From the NCBI GenBank assembly GCA_039714555.1, contig JBDLJB010000005.1, positions 1 through 64,000 of the forward strand: a DNA stretch of 64,000 bases, read 5' to 3'. Below the pieces are notes generated by a model, which was not told the DNA's origin, searched no databases, and worked only from the letters and a program-made list of their open reading frames with translations. The translations under genes were made by a program, and so were the position numbers. This stretch comes from Namhaeicola sp039714555 (GTDB lineage Bacteria; Bacteroidota; Bacteroidia; Flavobacteriales; Flavobacteriaceae). Shown piece after piece: positions 45,032 through 54,286 of the stretch (the stretch's first letter is position 1; every line of letters starts with the position of its first letter).

Positions 45032-45664
45032 TTAATGTTTTGCTAAATAATCAGCTACACCTTCATGGGTGTCACTTAAGGCATCTTTTCCTTTACTCCA
45101 GTTTGCAGGACAAACCTGGCCATACTTTTCATTAAACTGTAAAGCATCAACCATTCTTATTGCTTCTTCAATATTTCTCCCAAGTGGATCATCATTGACT
45201 ACTTGATGACGAACAATACCATCTTTATCTATCAAAAATAAACCACGGTATGCTACTAATTGAGCATCAGCTTGTAATTGATCATTTTCATCATAATAAA
45301 AATCACCATCAAGAACATCGTAATTTTTTGCAATAGTTTTACTGGTATCAGCAACAATTGGATATGTTACGCCTTTGATACCACCTTCTGCTTTACTCAT
45401 TTGTAACCAACCCCAGTGAGATTGTTCAGTATCTGTTGAACATGCAACAACTGCTGTATTTCTTTTTTCAAACTCAGAAAGGTTTTCTTGAAATGCATGT
45501 AATTCTGTTGGACAAACAAATGTAAAATCTTTTGGATAAAAGAAAAATACAACATGTTTTTTTCCTAAAAATTGATCTAATGAAAATCCTTCAACGAATT
45601 TTTCTCCATCAACAACTGCAGTTGCTGAAAAATGTGGTGCTTTTTTACCTACTAATACGGCCAT
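45032..45664 (-). CDS. 2-Cys peroxiredoxin (AhpC/Prx1 type)
   Basis: A 210-residue typical 2-Cys peroxiredoxin, an abundant cytoplasmic peroxide scavenger. The peroxidatic Cys51 lies in FTFVCPTELHAF and the resolving cysteine (about 185) in GQVCPANW. GWLQMSKAEGGIKGVTYPIVAD supplies the conserved middle region. The C terminus is the eukaryotic-like YF-less type, with ADYLAKH. No ahpF is adjacent, so it probably uses thioredoxin. It sits between the Prx6 and tpx genes, each with its own start signals. Confidence 0.94.
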   Translation of the reverse strand: MAVLVGKKAPHFSATAVVDGEKFVEGFSLDQFLGKKHVVFFFYPKDFTFVCPTELHAFQENLSEFEKRNTAVVACSTDTEQSHWGWLQMSKAEGGIKGVTYPIVADTSKTIAKNYDVLDGDFYYDENDQLQADAQLVAYRGLFLIDKDGIVRHQVVNDDPLGRNIEEAIRMVDALQFNEKYGQVCPANWSKGKDALSDTHEGVADYLAKH

Positions 45665-45792
45665 CTTTTTTATATTTTTTAATTATTTTTTGTTTTACGA
45701 ATTTACGAATTAATCTGCAAAATTTAAATGTAAACTATTTCTAAAATTTATAACAAAATAGATATTATTGATATAAATATTGCAAATCAGGT

Positions 45793-46452
45793 TTATAGTT
45801 CTTTTTTACAAAGATAAAAATCAGTTCTTTCACAAGTGTCATCATTTAATCTTTGATTCATTTCATCTAAATTTTTTGGTGGCGGAATAATAACTTTATC
45901 TCCTTTTTTCCAATCCAAAGGCATAGCTACATCATATTTATCAGAAGTTTGTAGCGCTTCTAAAGCTCTTAAGATCTCATTCATATTTCGACCTACATTT
46001 AAAGGATAATACATTACCAATCTAATTTTTTTCTCAGGATCGATAAAGAATACAGCTCTCACTGCAGCAGTTTCACTTTCGTTAGGTTGTAACATTCCGT
46101 AGAGTTTTGATACTTTCATATCAATATCAGCGATAATAGGAAAATCGAAAAAAACACCGGTTTTTTCTTTTACATTATTAACCCATCCTAAATGTGCATG
46201 AATACTATCTATACTTAAACCTACCAATTCAGTATTTAAAGCAGTAAATTCATCTTTTCTTAAAGCAAATCCGCTCATTTCTGTTGTACAAACAGGAGTA
46301 AAATCTGCAGGGTGAGAGAATAGAACTATCCATTTATCTTTTGCATAATCGTGTAATGTAATATCTCCTTTTGTTGTTTTTGCTGTAAAATTAGGTGCAA
46401 TATCTCCAATTCTAGGTATAATCGCTTGATTAATCGTTTCTTGTGTTTCCAT
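45793..46452 (-). CDS. 1-Cys peroxiredoxin (Prx6 type)
   Basis: A 219-residue peroxiredoxin of the Prx6/AhpC-TSA group. The peroxidatic Cys55 lies in SHPADFTPVCTTEMSGF, the Prx6 form of the active site. YYPLNVGRNMNEILRALEALQ and WKKGDKVIIPPP in the long C-terminal arm are family features. There is no resolving Cys at the classical position, though one Cys occurs near the C terminus in DDTCERTDFYLCKKEL, a pair that might serve. It reduces organic and lipid peroxides. A promoter element is at 46492-46499. Confidence 0.93.
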   Translation of the reverse strand: METQETINQAIIPRIGDIAPNFTAKTTKGDITLHDYAKDKWIVLFSHPADFTPVCTTEMSGFALRKDEFTALNTELVGLSIDSIHAHLGWVNNVKEKTGVFFDFPIIADIDMKVSKLYGMLQPNESETAAVRAVFFIDPEKKIRLVMYYPLNVGRNMNEILRALEALQTSDKYDVAMPLDWKKGDKVIIPPPKNLDEMNQRLNDDTCERTDFYLCKKEL

Positions 46453-46491
46453 AATTATTTATTTTTTAATATTATTGCTTGATTTATTTGG

Positions 46492-46499
46492 CAAATGTA
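46492..46499 (-). promoter_or_regulatory. -7 promoter element of the Prx6-type gene
   Basis: The minus strand reads TACATTTG followed by CC, matching TAnnTTTGC, about 40 bp before the ATG. No TTG at the -33 distance. Confidence 0.4.
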
Positions 46500-46633
46500 T
46501 GACTGATTAATTTTTATAAACTATAAATATAATTTATTGTTTTTATATTTAAATAGAGTATGTTTATAATAGTCTTTGATGGAGTACCTTAAATTTAATG
46601 ATTTTATACTATTTTTACAAATAAAATATTGAA

Positions 46634-47254
46634 ATGATAAATCCTTACCAAAAATATATTTTACCTAAAGTTGTTCATTGGGCTTGCGATCAAAGATCCA
46701 GTAAAATTCAAAGGTCAAAAATCATACCTTTAGCTAAGGGTAAGGTATTAGAAATTGGTATAGGTTCGGGATTAAATCTACCTTTTTATGATCAAAAAAA
46801 GATACAAAGTTTAACTGCAATTGATCCATCATCTGAAATATGGAATTTAAATCAATACAATATAAACCAATTGGATTTTGATTTTAAATTTGTTCAAGCT
46901 TTCGCGGAAGAAATTCCTTTTCAAAGTAATTCTTTTGACAATATTGTAATTACCTATTCACTTTGTACCATTAAGGACATTATTACAGCAATGAATGAGA
47001 TGAAACGAGTTTTAAAACCCAAGGGGCAACTATTGTTTTGTGAGCATGGTATCGCTCCTGATAAGAGTGTAATTAACATTCAAAATACCATAAATCCAGT
47101 ATGGAAAAGAGTAGGAGGAGGATGTAATCTTAACAGAGATATTCCTCAACTAATTATGGATAATGGTTTTAAAATAATCGATTTGCAAAAAATGTATATT
47201 CCAGGATGGAAATTTGCCAGTTTTAATTATTGGGGAGTGGCTGAAGTTGAATAA
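46634..47254 (+). CDS. class I SAM-dependent methyltransferase
   Basis: A 206-residue methyltransferase of the UbiE/type 11 group. The SAM-binding motif I is GKVLEIGIGSGLNLPFYD, the acidic loop is TAIDPSSE, and motif IV/post-I has NIVITYSLCTIKDI and MKRVLKPKGQLLFCEHG. The C-terminal FKIIDLQKMYIPGWKFASFNYWGVAE is like that of small methyltransferases related to METTL7. The substrate is unknown. It stands alone and converges with lpdA across a region holding a large inverted repeat. Confidence 0.87.
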   Translation: MINPYQKYILPKVVHWACDQRSSKIQRSKIIPLAKGKVLEIGIGSGLNLPFYDQKKIQSLTAIDPSSEIWNLNQYNINQLDFDFKFVQAFAEEIPFQSNSFDNIVITYSLCTIKDIITAMNEMKRVLKPKGQLLFCEHGIAPDKSVINIQNTINPVWKRVGGGCNLNRDIPQLIMDNGFKIIDLQKMYIPGWKFASFNYWGVAEVE

Positions 47255-47309
47255 AATTTATTCAGGGTTTTACTCAAAGTGAAGTCCAGAGTCTTCAAAT
47301 GCTCAGCAG

Positions 47310-47357
47310 ATTCATCTGATGACTATCTTCATAACGGTTATTAGTCATCAGATGAAT
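47310..47357. repeat. perfect 16 bp inverted repeat
   Basis: ATTCATCTGATGACTA (47310-47325) and its exact complement (47342-47357) around a 16-base spacer. It lies between the convergent methyltransferase and lpdA genes. Neither side is followed by a T run, so it is not a standard terminator. It could be a bidirectional mRNA-protecting hairpin or a dispersed palindromic repeat. Confidence 0.7.
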
Positions 47358-47362
47358 AAAAT

Positions 47363-48751
47363 TTACAAATGAATTACCTCATCGTAAGCATCAGCAACAG
47401 CTTCCATAACAGCCTCGCTCATTGTAGGATGTGGGTGAATTGCTTTTAAAACCTCATGACCTGTGGTTTCTAATTTTCTACCTAAAACAGCTTCAGCTAT
47501 CATATCAGTAACACCTGCGCCAATCATGTGACAGCCTAACCATTCGCCGTATTTGGCATCAAAAATTACTTTTACAAAACCTTCTTTTGTTCCTGCAGCC
47601 GAGGCTTTTCCTGAAGCAGAAAAAGGAAATTTACCTACTTTGATCTCATAGCCTTTTTCTTTGGCTTGAGTTTCAGTTAGTCCAACACTTGCAATTTCTG
47701 GTGAAGCATAGGTACAGCCGGGGATATTTCCATAATCGATAGCTTCCGGATTTAAACCTGCAATTTTCTCAATACAAGTAATTCCTTCCGCAGAAGCGAC
47801 ATGAGCTAAAGCAGGGCCAGGAACAATATCGCCAATAGCATAATATCCGGGTAAGTTGGTTTGGTAATGGTCATTCACTAAAATTTTGTCTTCATCGGTT
47901 ACGATTCCAACATCTTCTAAACCAATATTTTCAATATTTGATTTAATTCCAACAGCTGATAATAAGATATCTGCTTCTAAGATTTCTTCACCTTTTTTGG
48001 TTTTTACTGTTGCTTTTACACCAGTTCCCGAAGTATCAACTTTTGTAACACTTGAATTGGTCATCACCTTAATTTTCGATTTTTTTAATGATCGATTAAA
48101 CTGTTTAGAAACATCTTCATCTTCTAATGGAACTACATTTGGTAAGAACTCAACAATTGTGACCTTTGTCCCCATTGAATTGTAAAAATAGGCAAACTCG
48201 ACCCCTATTGCACCTGAGCCTACAATAATTATACTTTCAGGTTGTTTTGGTAAGGTCATTGCTTCGCGATAGCCAATAATTTTCTTACCATCAATTTTCA
48301 TAAATGGTAATTCGCGAGAACGTGCACCGGTTGCAATTATTATATGATCAGCACTATATTCTGTAATTTTATTATCAGCATCAGTTACGTCAACTTTTTT
48401 ACCAGTTTTAATTTTCCCAAAACCATTAATAACATCTATTTTATTCTTTTTCATTAAAAATTGAACACCCTTACTCATTCCCTCTGCAACACCACGACTA
48501 CGTTTAATAATTGCATCAAAATCTTTGTCAATTTCAGTTGCTTTTAAACCGTATTCGTCAACATGTTTTAAATATTCATAAACTTGTGCGCTTTTTAGTA
48601 AGGCTTTGGTAGGAATACATCCCCAGTTCAAACAAATTCCACCAAGATTTTCTTTTTCAACAACAGCAACTTTAAATCCAAGTTGTGAAGCTCTAATTGC
48701 GGTTACATATCCTCCGGGTCCGCTACCAATAATGATAATGTCGTATTTCAT
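47363..48751 (-). CDS. lpdA: dihydrolipoyl dehydrogenase
   Basis: A 462-residue FAD enzyme, the E3 subunit of 2-oxoacid dehydrogenase and glycine cleavage complexes. The FAD site is IIIGSGPGGYVTAIRA, the redox disulfide Cys40-Cys45 is in GGICLNWGCIPTKAL, the NAD site is IIIVGSGAIGVEFAYFY, and the catalytic His-Glu pair is in HPHPTMSEAVMEA near the C terminus. The E1 and E2 genes are not in the window. It has a well-formed promoter at 48798-48828 and stands alone. Confidence 0.97.
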   Translation of the reverse strand: MKYDIIIIGSGPGGYVTAIRASQLGFKVAVVEKENLGGICLNWGCIPTKALLKSAQVYEYLKHVDEYGLKATEIDKDFDAIIKRSRGVAEGMSKGVQFLMKKNKIDVINGFGKIKTGKKVDVTDADNKITEYSADHIIIATGARSRELPFMKIDGKKIIGYREAMTLPKQPESIIIVGSGAIGVEFAYFYNSMGTKVTIVEFLPNVVPLEDEDVSKQFNRSLKKSKIKVMTNSSVTKVDTSGTGVKATVKTKKGEEILEADILLSAVGIKSNIENIGLEDVGIVTDEDKILVNDHYQTNLPGYYAIGDIVPGPALAHVASAEGITCIEKIAGLNPEAIDYGNIPGCTYASPEIASVGLTETQAKEKGYEIKVGKFPFSASGKASAAGTKEGFVKVIFDAKYGEWLGCHMIGAGVTDMIAEAVLGRKLETTGHEVLKAIHPHPTMSEAVMEAVADAYDEVIHL

Positions 48752-48797
48752 GTATTTATTTTTAATAAATTAATTATTTCAATCATTTTAGAGAGTG

Positions 48798-48828
48798 CAA
48801 AAGTAAAGAAATATTAGGGACATATCAA
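48798..48828 (-). promoter_or_regulatory. promoter of lpdA
   Basis: On the minus strand, TTG (48828-48826), a 20 bp gap, then TACTTTTG (48805-48798) and CA. Both Bacteroidetes elements are exact, giving a leader of about 40 bases. Confidence 0.7.
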
Positions 48829-48975
48829 GTTTTGTCATGGTTAGTCTATCAGATTTAAAACAGGTTCAAATATATATTTTTTTAAATATTTGAAATAAAC
48901 ACCTTTAAATCAAAGTCTTACTAATTTTGTGACAGAATGGGAACTAACCAATTTCATGACTTTTTCTTATAAAGA

Positions 48976-50211
48976 CTAACTAAATTTTATGGCTTTTACT
49001 GGACTGATCTTACTCACAATATAAGAAGGTATCAAAAGCATTATCAAGCATAAGATCAAAGTACCTAGATTTAATAACAATATGTGGTTGATATCCAGAT
49101 ATACAGGTGCCTGATTTACATAATATGTTTCGGGATTCAATTTAATAATACCGAAATATTTTTGTGCTAATAATAGTGAAATTCCAATCAAATTACCCCA
49201 AAATAATCCTATACCAATTAAATAAGCAGCGTTGTATAGGAATATTTTTCGAATACTCCAGTTGGTGTTGCCAAGTGCTTTTAAAATTCCAATCATTTGT
49301 GTTCTTTCTAAGATCAAAACCAATAGGGCAGTAATCATATTGATTCCTGCAACTAAGATCATAATGGTAATAATAACCACAATATTAGTATCAAACAGTG
49401 CCAACCATTCGAAAATATTTGGATATTTTTCGGCAATCGTCATCGCATTTAAGTCAGCATCAATATTACTGTATATTTCAAAACCAGTTTCATTTAGTTC
49501 GTCAAAATCATGTAATAAAACTTCAAATCCGCCAACTTCGTCGTTTTTCCATTTATTGATCTTTTGAATGTGTTTGATATCACCAACAATAAAACCTTCA
49601 TCTATTTCATTAAAACCACTGTTAAAAATTCCGGAAACAGTAAATTTTCGTGAATTGGGTGCTTTGTTAGGATTATCTTTTACAAAGAACATATGAAAAC
49701 TATCCCCAACATTTAATTTTAATTTTTCGGAAGTTATTTGTGAGATAATCACTTCATTTGAAGGTTTATCTTTAATAATTGGAATTTTTCCTTTTTTGAG
49801 ATACTCTTCAAAGAATTTCCAATCGTAATTTTTATCTACACCTTTTAATAAGATTCCTTCAAAATCAGAAGGAGTTCTTATAATTCCTGCAATAGTTGCA
49901 AAAGGTTGAACTTTTTTTACGTTTAAAACTGATTTGAATTCAGGATAAAAATCCTGATGTATTGAGATGGAATTTACAGTAACTTTAGAATTGTTGGCAT
50001 CATAATAAGTTATTTGAACATCACCGTTAAATCCGGATACTTTTTCTTTAATTTTTTTTTGTAACCCAACACCTGTTGCAATGGAAAATAACATTACAAT
50101 AATTCCAATAGCAATTGCCAAAATGGATATTTTTATAATAGGAGAAGATACACTATTTTTGTACTTCTTAGAAGCTATTATCCGCTTTGCAATAAATAAC
50201 TCGTAATTCAA
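48976..50211 (-). CDS. LolC/LolE-type ABC transporter permease (FtsX family)
   Basis: A 411-residue permease of the FtsX/MacB superfamily, of the kind that extracts lipoproteins from the inner membrane and hands them to LolA. The N terminus is NYELFIAKRIIASKKYKNSVS, a helix near 25-48, then a periplasmic domain (about 50-260) with GFNGDVQITYYD. Three C-terminal helices contain LERTQMIGILKALG and end SKISPVKAIKFS. The start is TTG; homologues begin at the same place, so I keep it. Its start lies only 5 bp from that of the divergent NamZ gene. Confidence 0.86.
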   Translation of the reverse strand: MNYELFIAKRIIASKKYKNSVSSPIIKISILAIAIGIIVMLFSIATGVGLQKKIKEKVSGFNGDVQITYYDANNSKVTVNSISIHQDFYPEFKSVLNVKKVQPFATIAGIIRTPSDFEGILLKGVDKNYDWKFFEEYLKKGKIPIIKDKPSNEVIISQITSEKLKLNVGDSFHMFFVKDNPNKAPNSRKFTVSGIFNSGFNEIDEGFIVGDIKHIQKINKWKNDEVGGFEVLLHDFDELNETGFEIYSNIDADLNAMTIAEKYPNIFEWLALFDTNIVVIITIMILVAGINMITALLVLILERTQMIGILKALGNTNWSIRKIFLYNAAYLIGIGLFWGNLIGISLLLAQKYFGIIKLNPETYYVNQAPVYLDINHILLLNLGTLILCLIMLLIPSYIVSKISPVKAIKFS

Positions 50212-50216
50212 ATTGT

Positions 50217-51476
50217 ATGAAAATTTTTAAGTTGTCCAAAAATACTGATTTAATTTCACTCTCTAAATTATTAGTTCTTGTTTTTCTTTTTAGCCTGAAT
50301 TCTTGTGCTGAAAAACAAACAAAATCAACCAAAGATCTTTTGGCTGTAGTGATTGATAATGATTCTAAAAATAAAACAATTATAACCGGTGCAAATAGAA
50401 CTGAAAAATACTTACCTCTTTTAAAGAATAAAAAAGTTGCTGTTGTTGCTAATCAAACCAGTGTTATTTTTAAAAACTTCGATGAAAGGTATATTCACAT
50501 TGTAGATTCACTGATTTCATTAGATGTAAATATTGTAAAAGTATTTGCTCCTGAACATGGCTTTAGAGGTAAAGCAGATGCTGGCGAACATATTTTAGAC
50601 GGTGTTGATACTAAAACCGGATTAACTATAAAATCGCTTCACGGAAAAACCAGAAAACCTTCGACTGAAGTTTTAAGTGATGTTGATGTGGTATTATTTG
50701 ATATACAAGATGTAGGGGCTCGTTTTTATACTTATATATCAACGATGACCTATGTGATGGAGGCTTGCGCCGAAAATAATATTCCGGTTATTATTTTAGA
50801 TCGACCAAATCCTAACGGACATTATATTGATGGGCCAACTTTAAAAATGGAACACAAATCGTTTGTTGGTATGCATCCTATACCTTTGGTTTACGGAATG
50901 ACCATGGGTGAATATGCTAAAATGGTAAATGGTGAAAAATGGTTAAAAGATGGAGTTCAATGTGATATTACCATTATTCCATTACAAGATTATACGCATC
51001 AAAGTGAATATAGTTTACCTGTTAGGCCTTCTCCAAATTTACCCAATGATAAATCGATAAATATATATCCTAGCTTAGGTTTTTTTGAAGGAACTATTAT
51101 CAATGCAGGTAGAGGTACCGAATTTCAATTCCAAAGATATGGCGCACCTTTTTTTCCAAAAAGTGAATTCACTTATACACCAAAACCTAATTTCGGATCT
51201 AAAACACCGAAGTTTAATGGAGAATTGTGTTATGGAGTTGATTTGGGTAAAACTCCAAAAATGAGTAAAATTGATATTAAATACATAGTTGATGCCTATA
51301 ACAAAACTCCTAAGGACAAAGAATTTTTTGGAAAAACTTTTACCATTCATGCCGGAACTGTAAAATTAAGAGAGCAAATCGAAGCAGGAATGACACCTGA
51401 TGAAATTCATGCTACCTGGCAAGAAGATGTTGAAAAGTTTAAAAAGATTAGAGAAAAGTATTTGATGTATGAATAA
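50217..51476 (+). CDS. NamZ-type exo-beta-N-acetylmuramidase lipoprotein (DUF1343, GH171)
   Basis: A 419-residue lipoprotein with lipobox SLNSC (Cys30) and a long polar N region. The DUF1343 domain matches the exo-N-acetylmuramidase NamZ, which releases MurNAc from peptidoglycan fragments. Motifs are KKVAVVANQTSV, FAPEHGFRGKADAGE, VVLFDIQDVGARFYTY, IILDRPNPNG and PSPNLPNDKSI. The cell may use it for wall recycling together with MurB and MurF in this region. It is divergent from the LolC/E-like gene, so its promoter must lie inside that gene, and converges with murB. Confidence 0.9.
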   Translation: MKIFKLSKNTDLISLSKLLVLVFLFSLNSCAEKQTKSTKDLLAVVIDNDSKNKTIITGANRTEKYLPLLKNKKVAVVANQTSVIFKNFDERYIHIVDSLISLDVNIVKVFAPEHGFRGKADAGEHILDGVDTKTGLTIKSLHGKTRKPSTEVLSDVDVVLFDIQDVGARFYTYISTMTYVMEACAENNIPVIILDRPNPNGHYIDGPTLKMEHKSFVGMHPIPLVYGMTMGEYAKMVNGEKWLKDGVQCDITIIPLQDYTHQSEYSLPVRPSPNLPNDKSINIYPSLGFFEGTIINAGRGTEFQFQRYGAPFFPKSEFTYTPKPNFGSKTPKFNGELCYGVDLGKTPKMSKIDIKYIVDAYNKTPKDKEFFGKTFTIHAGTVKLREQIEAGMTPDEIHATWQEDVEKFKKIREKYLMYE

Positions 51477-51548
51477 ACGTAAGATAAAAAGTCTTTTATT
51501 ATATATTGTAGGGATTGAATATGCTAATTTTGATTATAATTAAAATCA

Positions 51549-52559
51549 TCAAAAAATATTCACTTCCATTTCTATTGAAATATTAAATATTTCCAATACT
51601 GTTTTTTGAATTTTCTTGGCGAGATCTAAAATTTCTTCCCCTGTGGCATTACCATAATTTACCAATACCAAAGCCTGGTTTTTATGAACTCCTGCATTGC
51701 CAAATCTTTTACCTTTAAATCCACATTGTTCAATTAACCATCCGGCTGGAATTTTAACCAGATCATCTGGAAGTAAATAATGGGGAATTTTCGGGTAGTT
51801 AACTTTTAAATTCTCAAAATGAGCCTTGCTTATTACAGGATTTTTAAAGAAACTACCACTATTACCAATTTCTTTAGGATCGGGTAATTTACTTTGTCGG
51901 ATTGTAATTACAGCATTTGAAACATCCGTGATACTTGGGTTAGTGATTTTATTTTTTTCTAATTCTGCTTGTATGGCACCATAATCGGTGTTGAGTTTGT
52001 GTTCGCTTTTCGTAAGTTTAAAAGTTACACTTACAATAATGTATTTTCCTTTTCCTTCTTTTTTAAAAAAAGATTCTCGATATCCAAAATTGCATACTTC
52101 TTTGGAAAAAGTTTTTAAGGTATTTGTTTTAATATCAAGAGCGTCTAATTCAAAAAACACATCTTTAATTTCAACACCATAAGCACCAATATTCTGCATC
52201 GGACTTGTGCCAACATTACCCGGTATAAGCGATAAATTTTCTATGCCACCATAATCTTTTTCAATACACCAAAGCACAAAATCATGCCAATTTTCACCAG
52301 CTTGAACTTTAACAAGAACAGTATTTGAATCCGATTTATTTTCTAATATTTCAATTCCTTTTGTGTTGAGCTTAATTACAGGTTTTGTGATGGTATTTGT
52401 AAGTAATATATTACTTCCTCCACTAAGAATAAAAACATCTTTGTGATTAGAGATAATATCTTGAAGTTGTTGTATTGAAGAAACAGAAACAAAACTTTCG
52501 GCATTGATATCAATACCGAAAGTATTATAAGTTTTTAAAGAAACATTTTTTTTAAACAT
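51549..52559 (-). CDS. murB: UDP-N-acetylenolpyruvoylglucosamine reductase
   Basis: A 336-residue FAD enzyme that makes UDP-MurNAc. The FAD domain has LSGGSNILL, WHDFVLWCIEKDYGGIENLSLIPG and APMQNIGAYG-like GTSPMQNIGAYGVE. The catalytic Ser lies in GNSGSFFKNPV, and the C terminus has GWLIEQCGFKGKRFGNAGVH. This is the longer type I form. Its ATG overlaps the aminotransferase stop by one base (TAATG), so the two are co-translated. Confidence 0.96.
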   Translation of the reverse strand: MFKKNVSLKTYNTFGIDINAESFVSVSSIQQLQDIISNHKDVFILSGGSNILLTNTITKPVIKLNTKGIEILENKSDSNTVLVKVQAGENWHDFVLWCIEKDYGGIENLSLIPGNVGTSPMQNIGAYGVEIKDVFFELDALDIKTNTLKTFSKEVCNFGYRESFFKKEGKGKYIIVSVTFKLTKSEHKLNTDYGAIQAELEKNKITNPSITDVSNAVITIRQSKLPDPKEIGNSGSFFKNPVISKAHFENLKVNYPKIPHYLLPDDLVKIPAGWLIEQCGFKGKRFGNAGVHKNQALVLVNYGNATGEEILDLAKKIQKTVLEIFNISIEMEVNIF

Positions 52560-53749
52560 TAATTTGGATATTGCTCTAATGCAAGTTTAAGTAATTCAAC
52601 TGAGCGAATTAAACTTTCTTTTTTCAAAACATATGCAATTCGAATTTGATTTTTACCCGATCCTTCAGTAGAATAAAATCCACTTGCAGGAGCCACCATT
52701 ACAGTCTCATTTTTATCATTAAAATTTTCCAACATCCATTGGGCAAATTCGTCAGCATCTTTAACAGGTAATTCAGCAATACAATAAAAGGCACCTTTTG
52801 GTGTGGCAACTTTTAAATTTGGAATTTTTTTAAGTTCTTGGATCAATGTATTTCTACGATCAACATATTCTACTATAACATCATCAAAATAATTTTGTGG
52901 TGTATCTAAAGCAGCTTCACTTGCTAATAATGCATAGGTTGGTGAGCTCAATCTTGCCTGAGCATATTTTAAAGTTGTTTTGATAAGATCTTTATTTCTT
53001 GACACAATACAACCAATTCTTGCGCCACACATACTATAACGTTTTGAAACGGAATCAATCATAATAGCATTTTGATCTAAACCGGTTTCACTCATTACAG
53101 AGTGATGTTGTACGCCGTCATATACAAACTCTCTATATACTTCATCAGCAATTAAAAATATATCGTGTTTTAATACCAAAGATTTTAATTTTTCAATTTC
53201 CTCTTTTGAGTATAGATAACCTGTTGGATTACCTGGGTTACATATTAATATTGCTTTGGTTTTAGCTGTGATCAATTTTTCGAAATCTTCAATATTAGGG
53301 AGTGAAAAATCATCGTCTATTGAAGAAACAATAGGAACAACATTTATACCATTTGCTGTTGAAAAACCATTGTAATTGGCATAAAATGGCTCGGGAATGA
53401 TAATTTCATCTCCAAAATCAGTTATACTTCCCAATGTAAAAAGTAAAGCTTCAGACCCACCTGTAGTTACAATAATATCATTGGCAGTAACATTAATATT
53501 ATTCTTTTTGTAATATTCAGACAATTTTTCTCTATATGTTTCAGATCCTTCACTTCGGGCATAAGATAAAACTTCAATATTATTATTTTTAACTGCATCT
53601 AATGCAATTTTGGGTGTTCTAATATCGGGTTGACCAATGTTTAAATGAAACACATTAATACCTCTTTTTTTTGCTTCTTCTGCATAAGGTACTAGTTTTC
53701 TAATGGGTGACTCAGGCATATTTTGCCCTTTATGAGATATTTTAGGCAT
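52559..53749 (-). CDS. pyridoxal-phosphate aminotransferase, class I (AspC/AlaT-like)
   Basis: A 396-residue fold-type I aminotransferase. The opening is SPIRKLVPYAEEAKKRGINVFHLNIGQPD, with TTGGSEALLFTLGS for cofactor phosphate, NPGNPTGYLYS, FLIADEVYREFVYDG and the Schiff-base lysine in DSVSKRYSMCGARIGC. It converts 2-oxoacids and amino acids; aspartate, alanine or aromatic substrates are all possible. It is translationally coupled to murB. A -7 element is at 53785-53792. Confidence 0.93.
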   Translation of the reverse strand: MPKISHKGQNMPESPIRKLVPYAEEAKKRGINVFHLNIGQPDIRTPKIALDAVKNNNIEVLSYARSEGSETYREKLSEYYKKNNINVTANDIIVTTGGSEALLFTLGSITDFGDEIIIPEPFYANYNGFSTANGINVVPIVSSIDDDFSLPNIEDFEKLITAKTKAILICNPGNPTGYLYSKEEIEKLKSLVLKHDIFLIADEVYREFVYDGVQHHSVMSETGLDQNAIMIDSVSKRYSMCGARIGCIVSRNKDLIKTTLKYAQARLSSPTYALLASEAALDTPQNYFDDVIVEYVDRRNTLIQELKKIPNLKVATPKGAFYCIAELPVKDADEFAQWMLENFNDKNETVMVAPASGFYSTEGSGKNQIRIAYVLKKESLIRSVELLKLALEQYPN

Positions 53750-53784
53750 AATTTATAATTGATTAAAAATAATACACAAAATTG

Positions 53785-53792
53785 CAAAATTA
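53785..53792 (-). promoter_or_regulatory. -7 promoter element of the aminotransferase-murB unit
   Basis: The minus strand reads TAATTTTG followed by CA, matching TAnnTTTGC, about 35 bp before the ATG. No TTG at the -33 distance. Confidence 0.38.
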
Positions 53793-53901
53793 AAATTAAA
53801 ATAATGTATAAATGACACCTTTTTTTAGTAAAAAAATCTTTTAATTAATCTATATATTTAGTATATTTACATTAATTAATAATAACTAAAAACCTTTAAT
53901 T

Positions 53902-54264
53902 ATGTCAAGTGATTCAAAACTATTAGTAGGTTTAATACTAGGAGCCGCAGCTGGAGCAGTTGCAGGTTTATTAGTTGCCCCGGCATCTGGTGTTGAAACA
54001 AGAGAAAAAATTGTTGGTAAAGCAAGTGATTTAAAACATGATCTAGAAGAAAGATTTGGTGATCTATCAGAAAGAATTAGTAATTTAGAAAGTGATTCAA
54101 TTGATGATTTCAAAGACAAATTTTACGATGTAAAAGGTAAATTAAAAAAACAATATTCTCATGTTGCTGCAAAAGTTAAAGATTTGGAAAAAGAACTTGC
54201 CGGTAAAATGGACGAGCTTAAAAAACAAGCCAAAGATATTGAAGAGAAAGCAGAAACTGTATAA
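53902..54264 (+). CDS. YtxH-domain protein
   Basis: A 120-residue protein of the YtxH family. One glycine/alanine-rich helix (LLVGLILGAAAGAVAGLLVAP) near the N terminus is followed by the family link SGVETREKI and a long amphipathic coiled coil rich in Lys, Asp and Glu. In Bacillus, YtxH-type proteins belong to the general stress response; the molecular role is unknown. The holin-like gene follows at 22 bp, and the two often occur together in Bacteroidetes. Confidence 0.88.
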   Translation: MSSDSKLLVGLILGAAAGAVAGLLVAPASGVETREKIVGKASDLKHDLEERFGDLSERISNLESDSIDDFKDKFYDVKGKLKKQYSHVAAKVKDLEKELAGKMDELKKQAKDIEEKAETV

Positions 54265-54286
54265 TTGTTATATTTGATTATAAAAC

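Noticed and set aside
48838..48960. Imperfect inverted repeats in the gap before lpdA
   Set aside because: The match (CAAATAT with ATATTTG, and a broken GTCATGGTTAGT pair) is what AT-rich DNA often gives by chance; I could not support a function.
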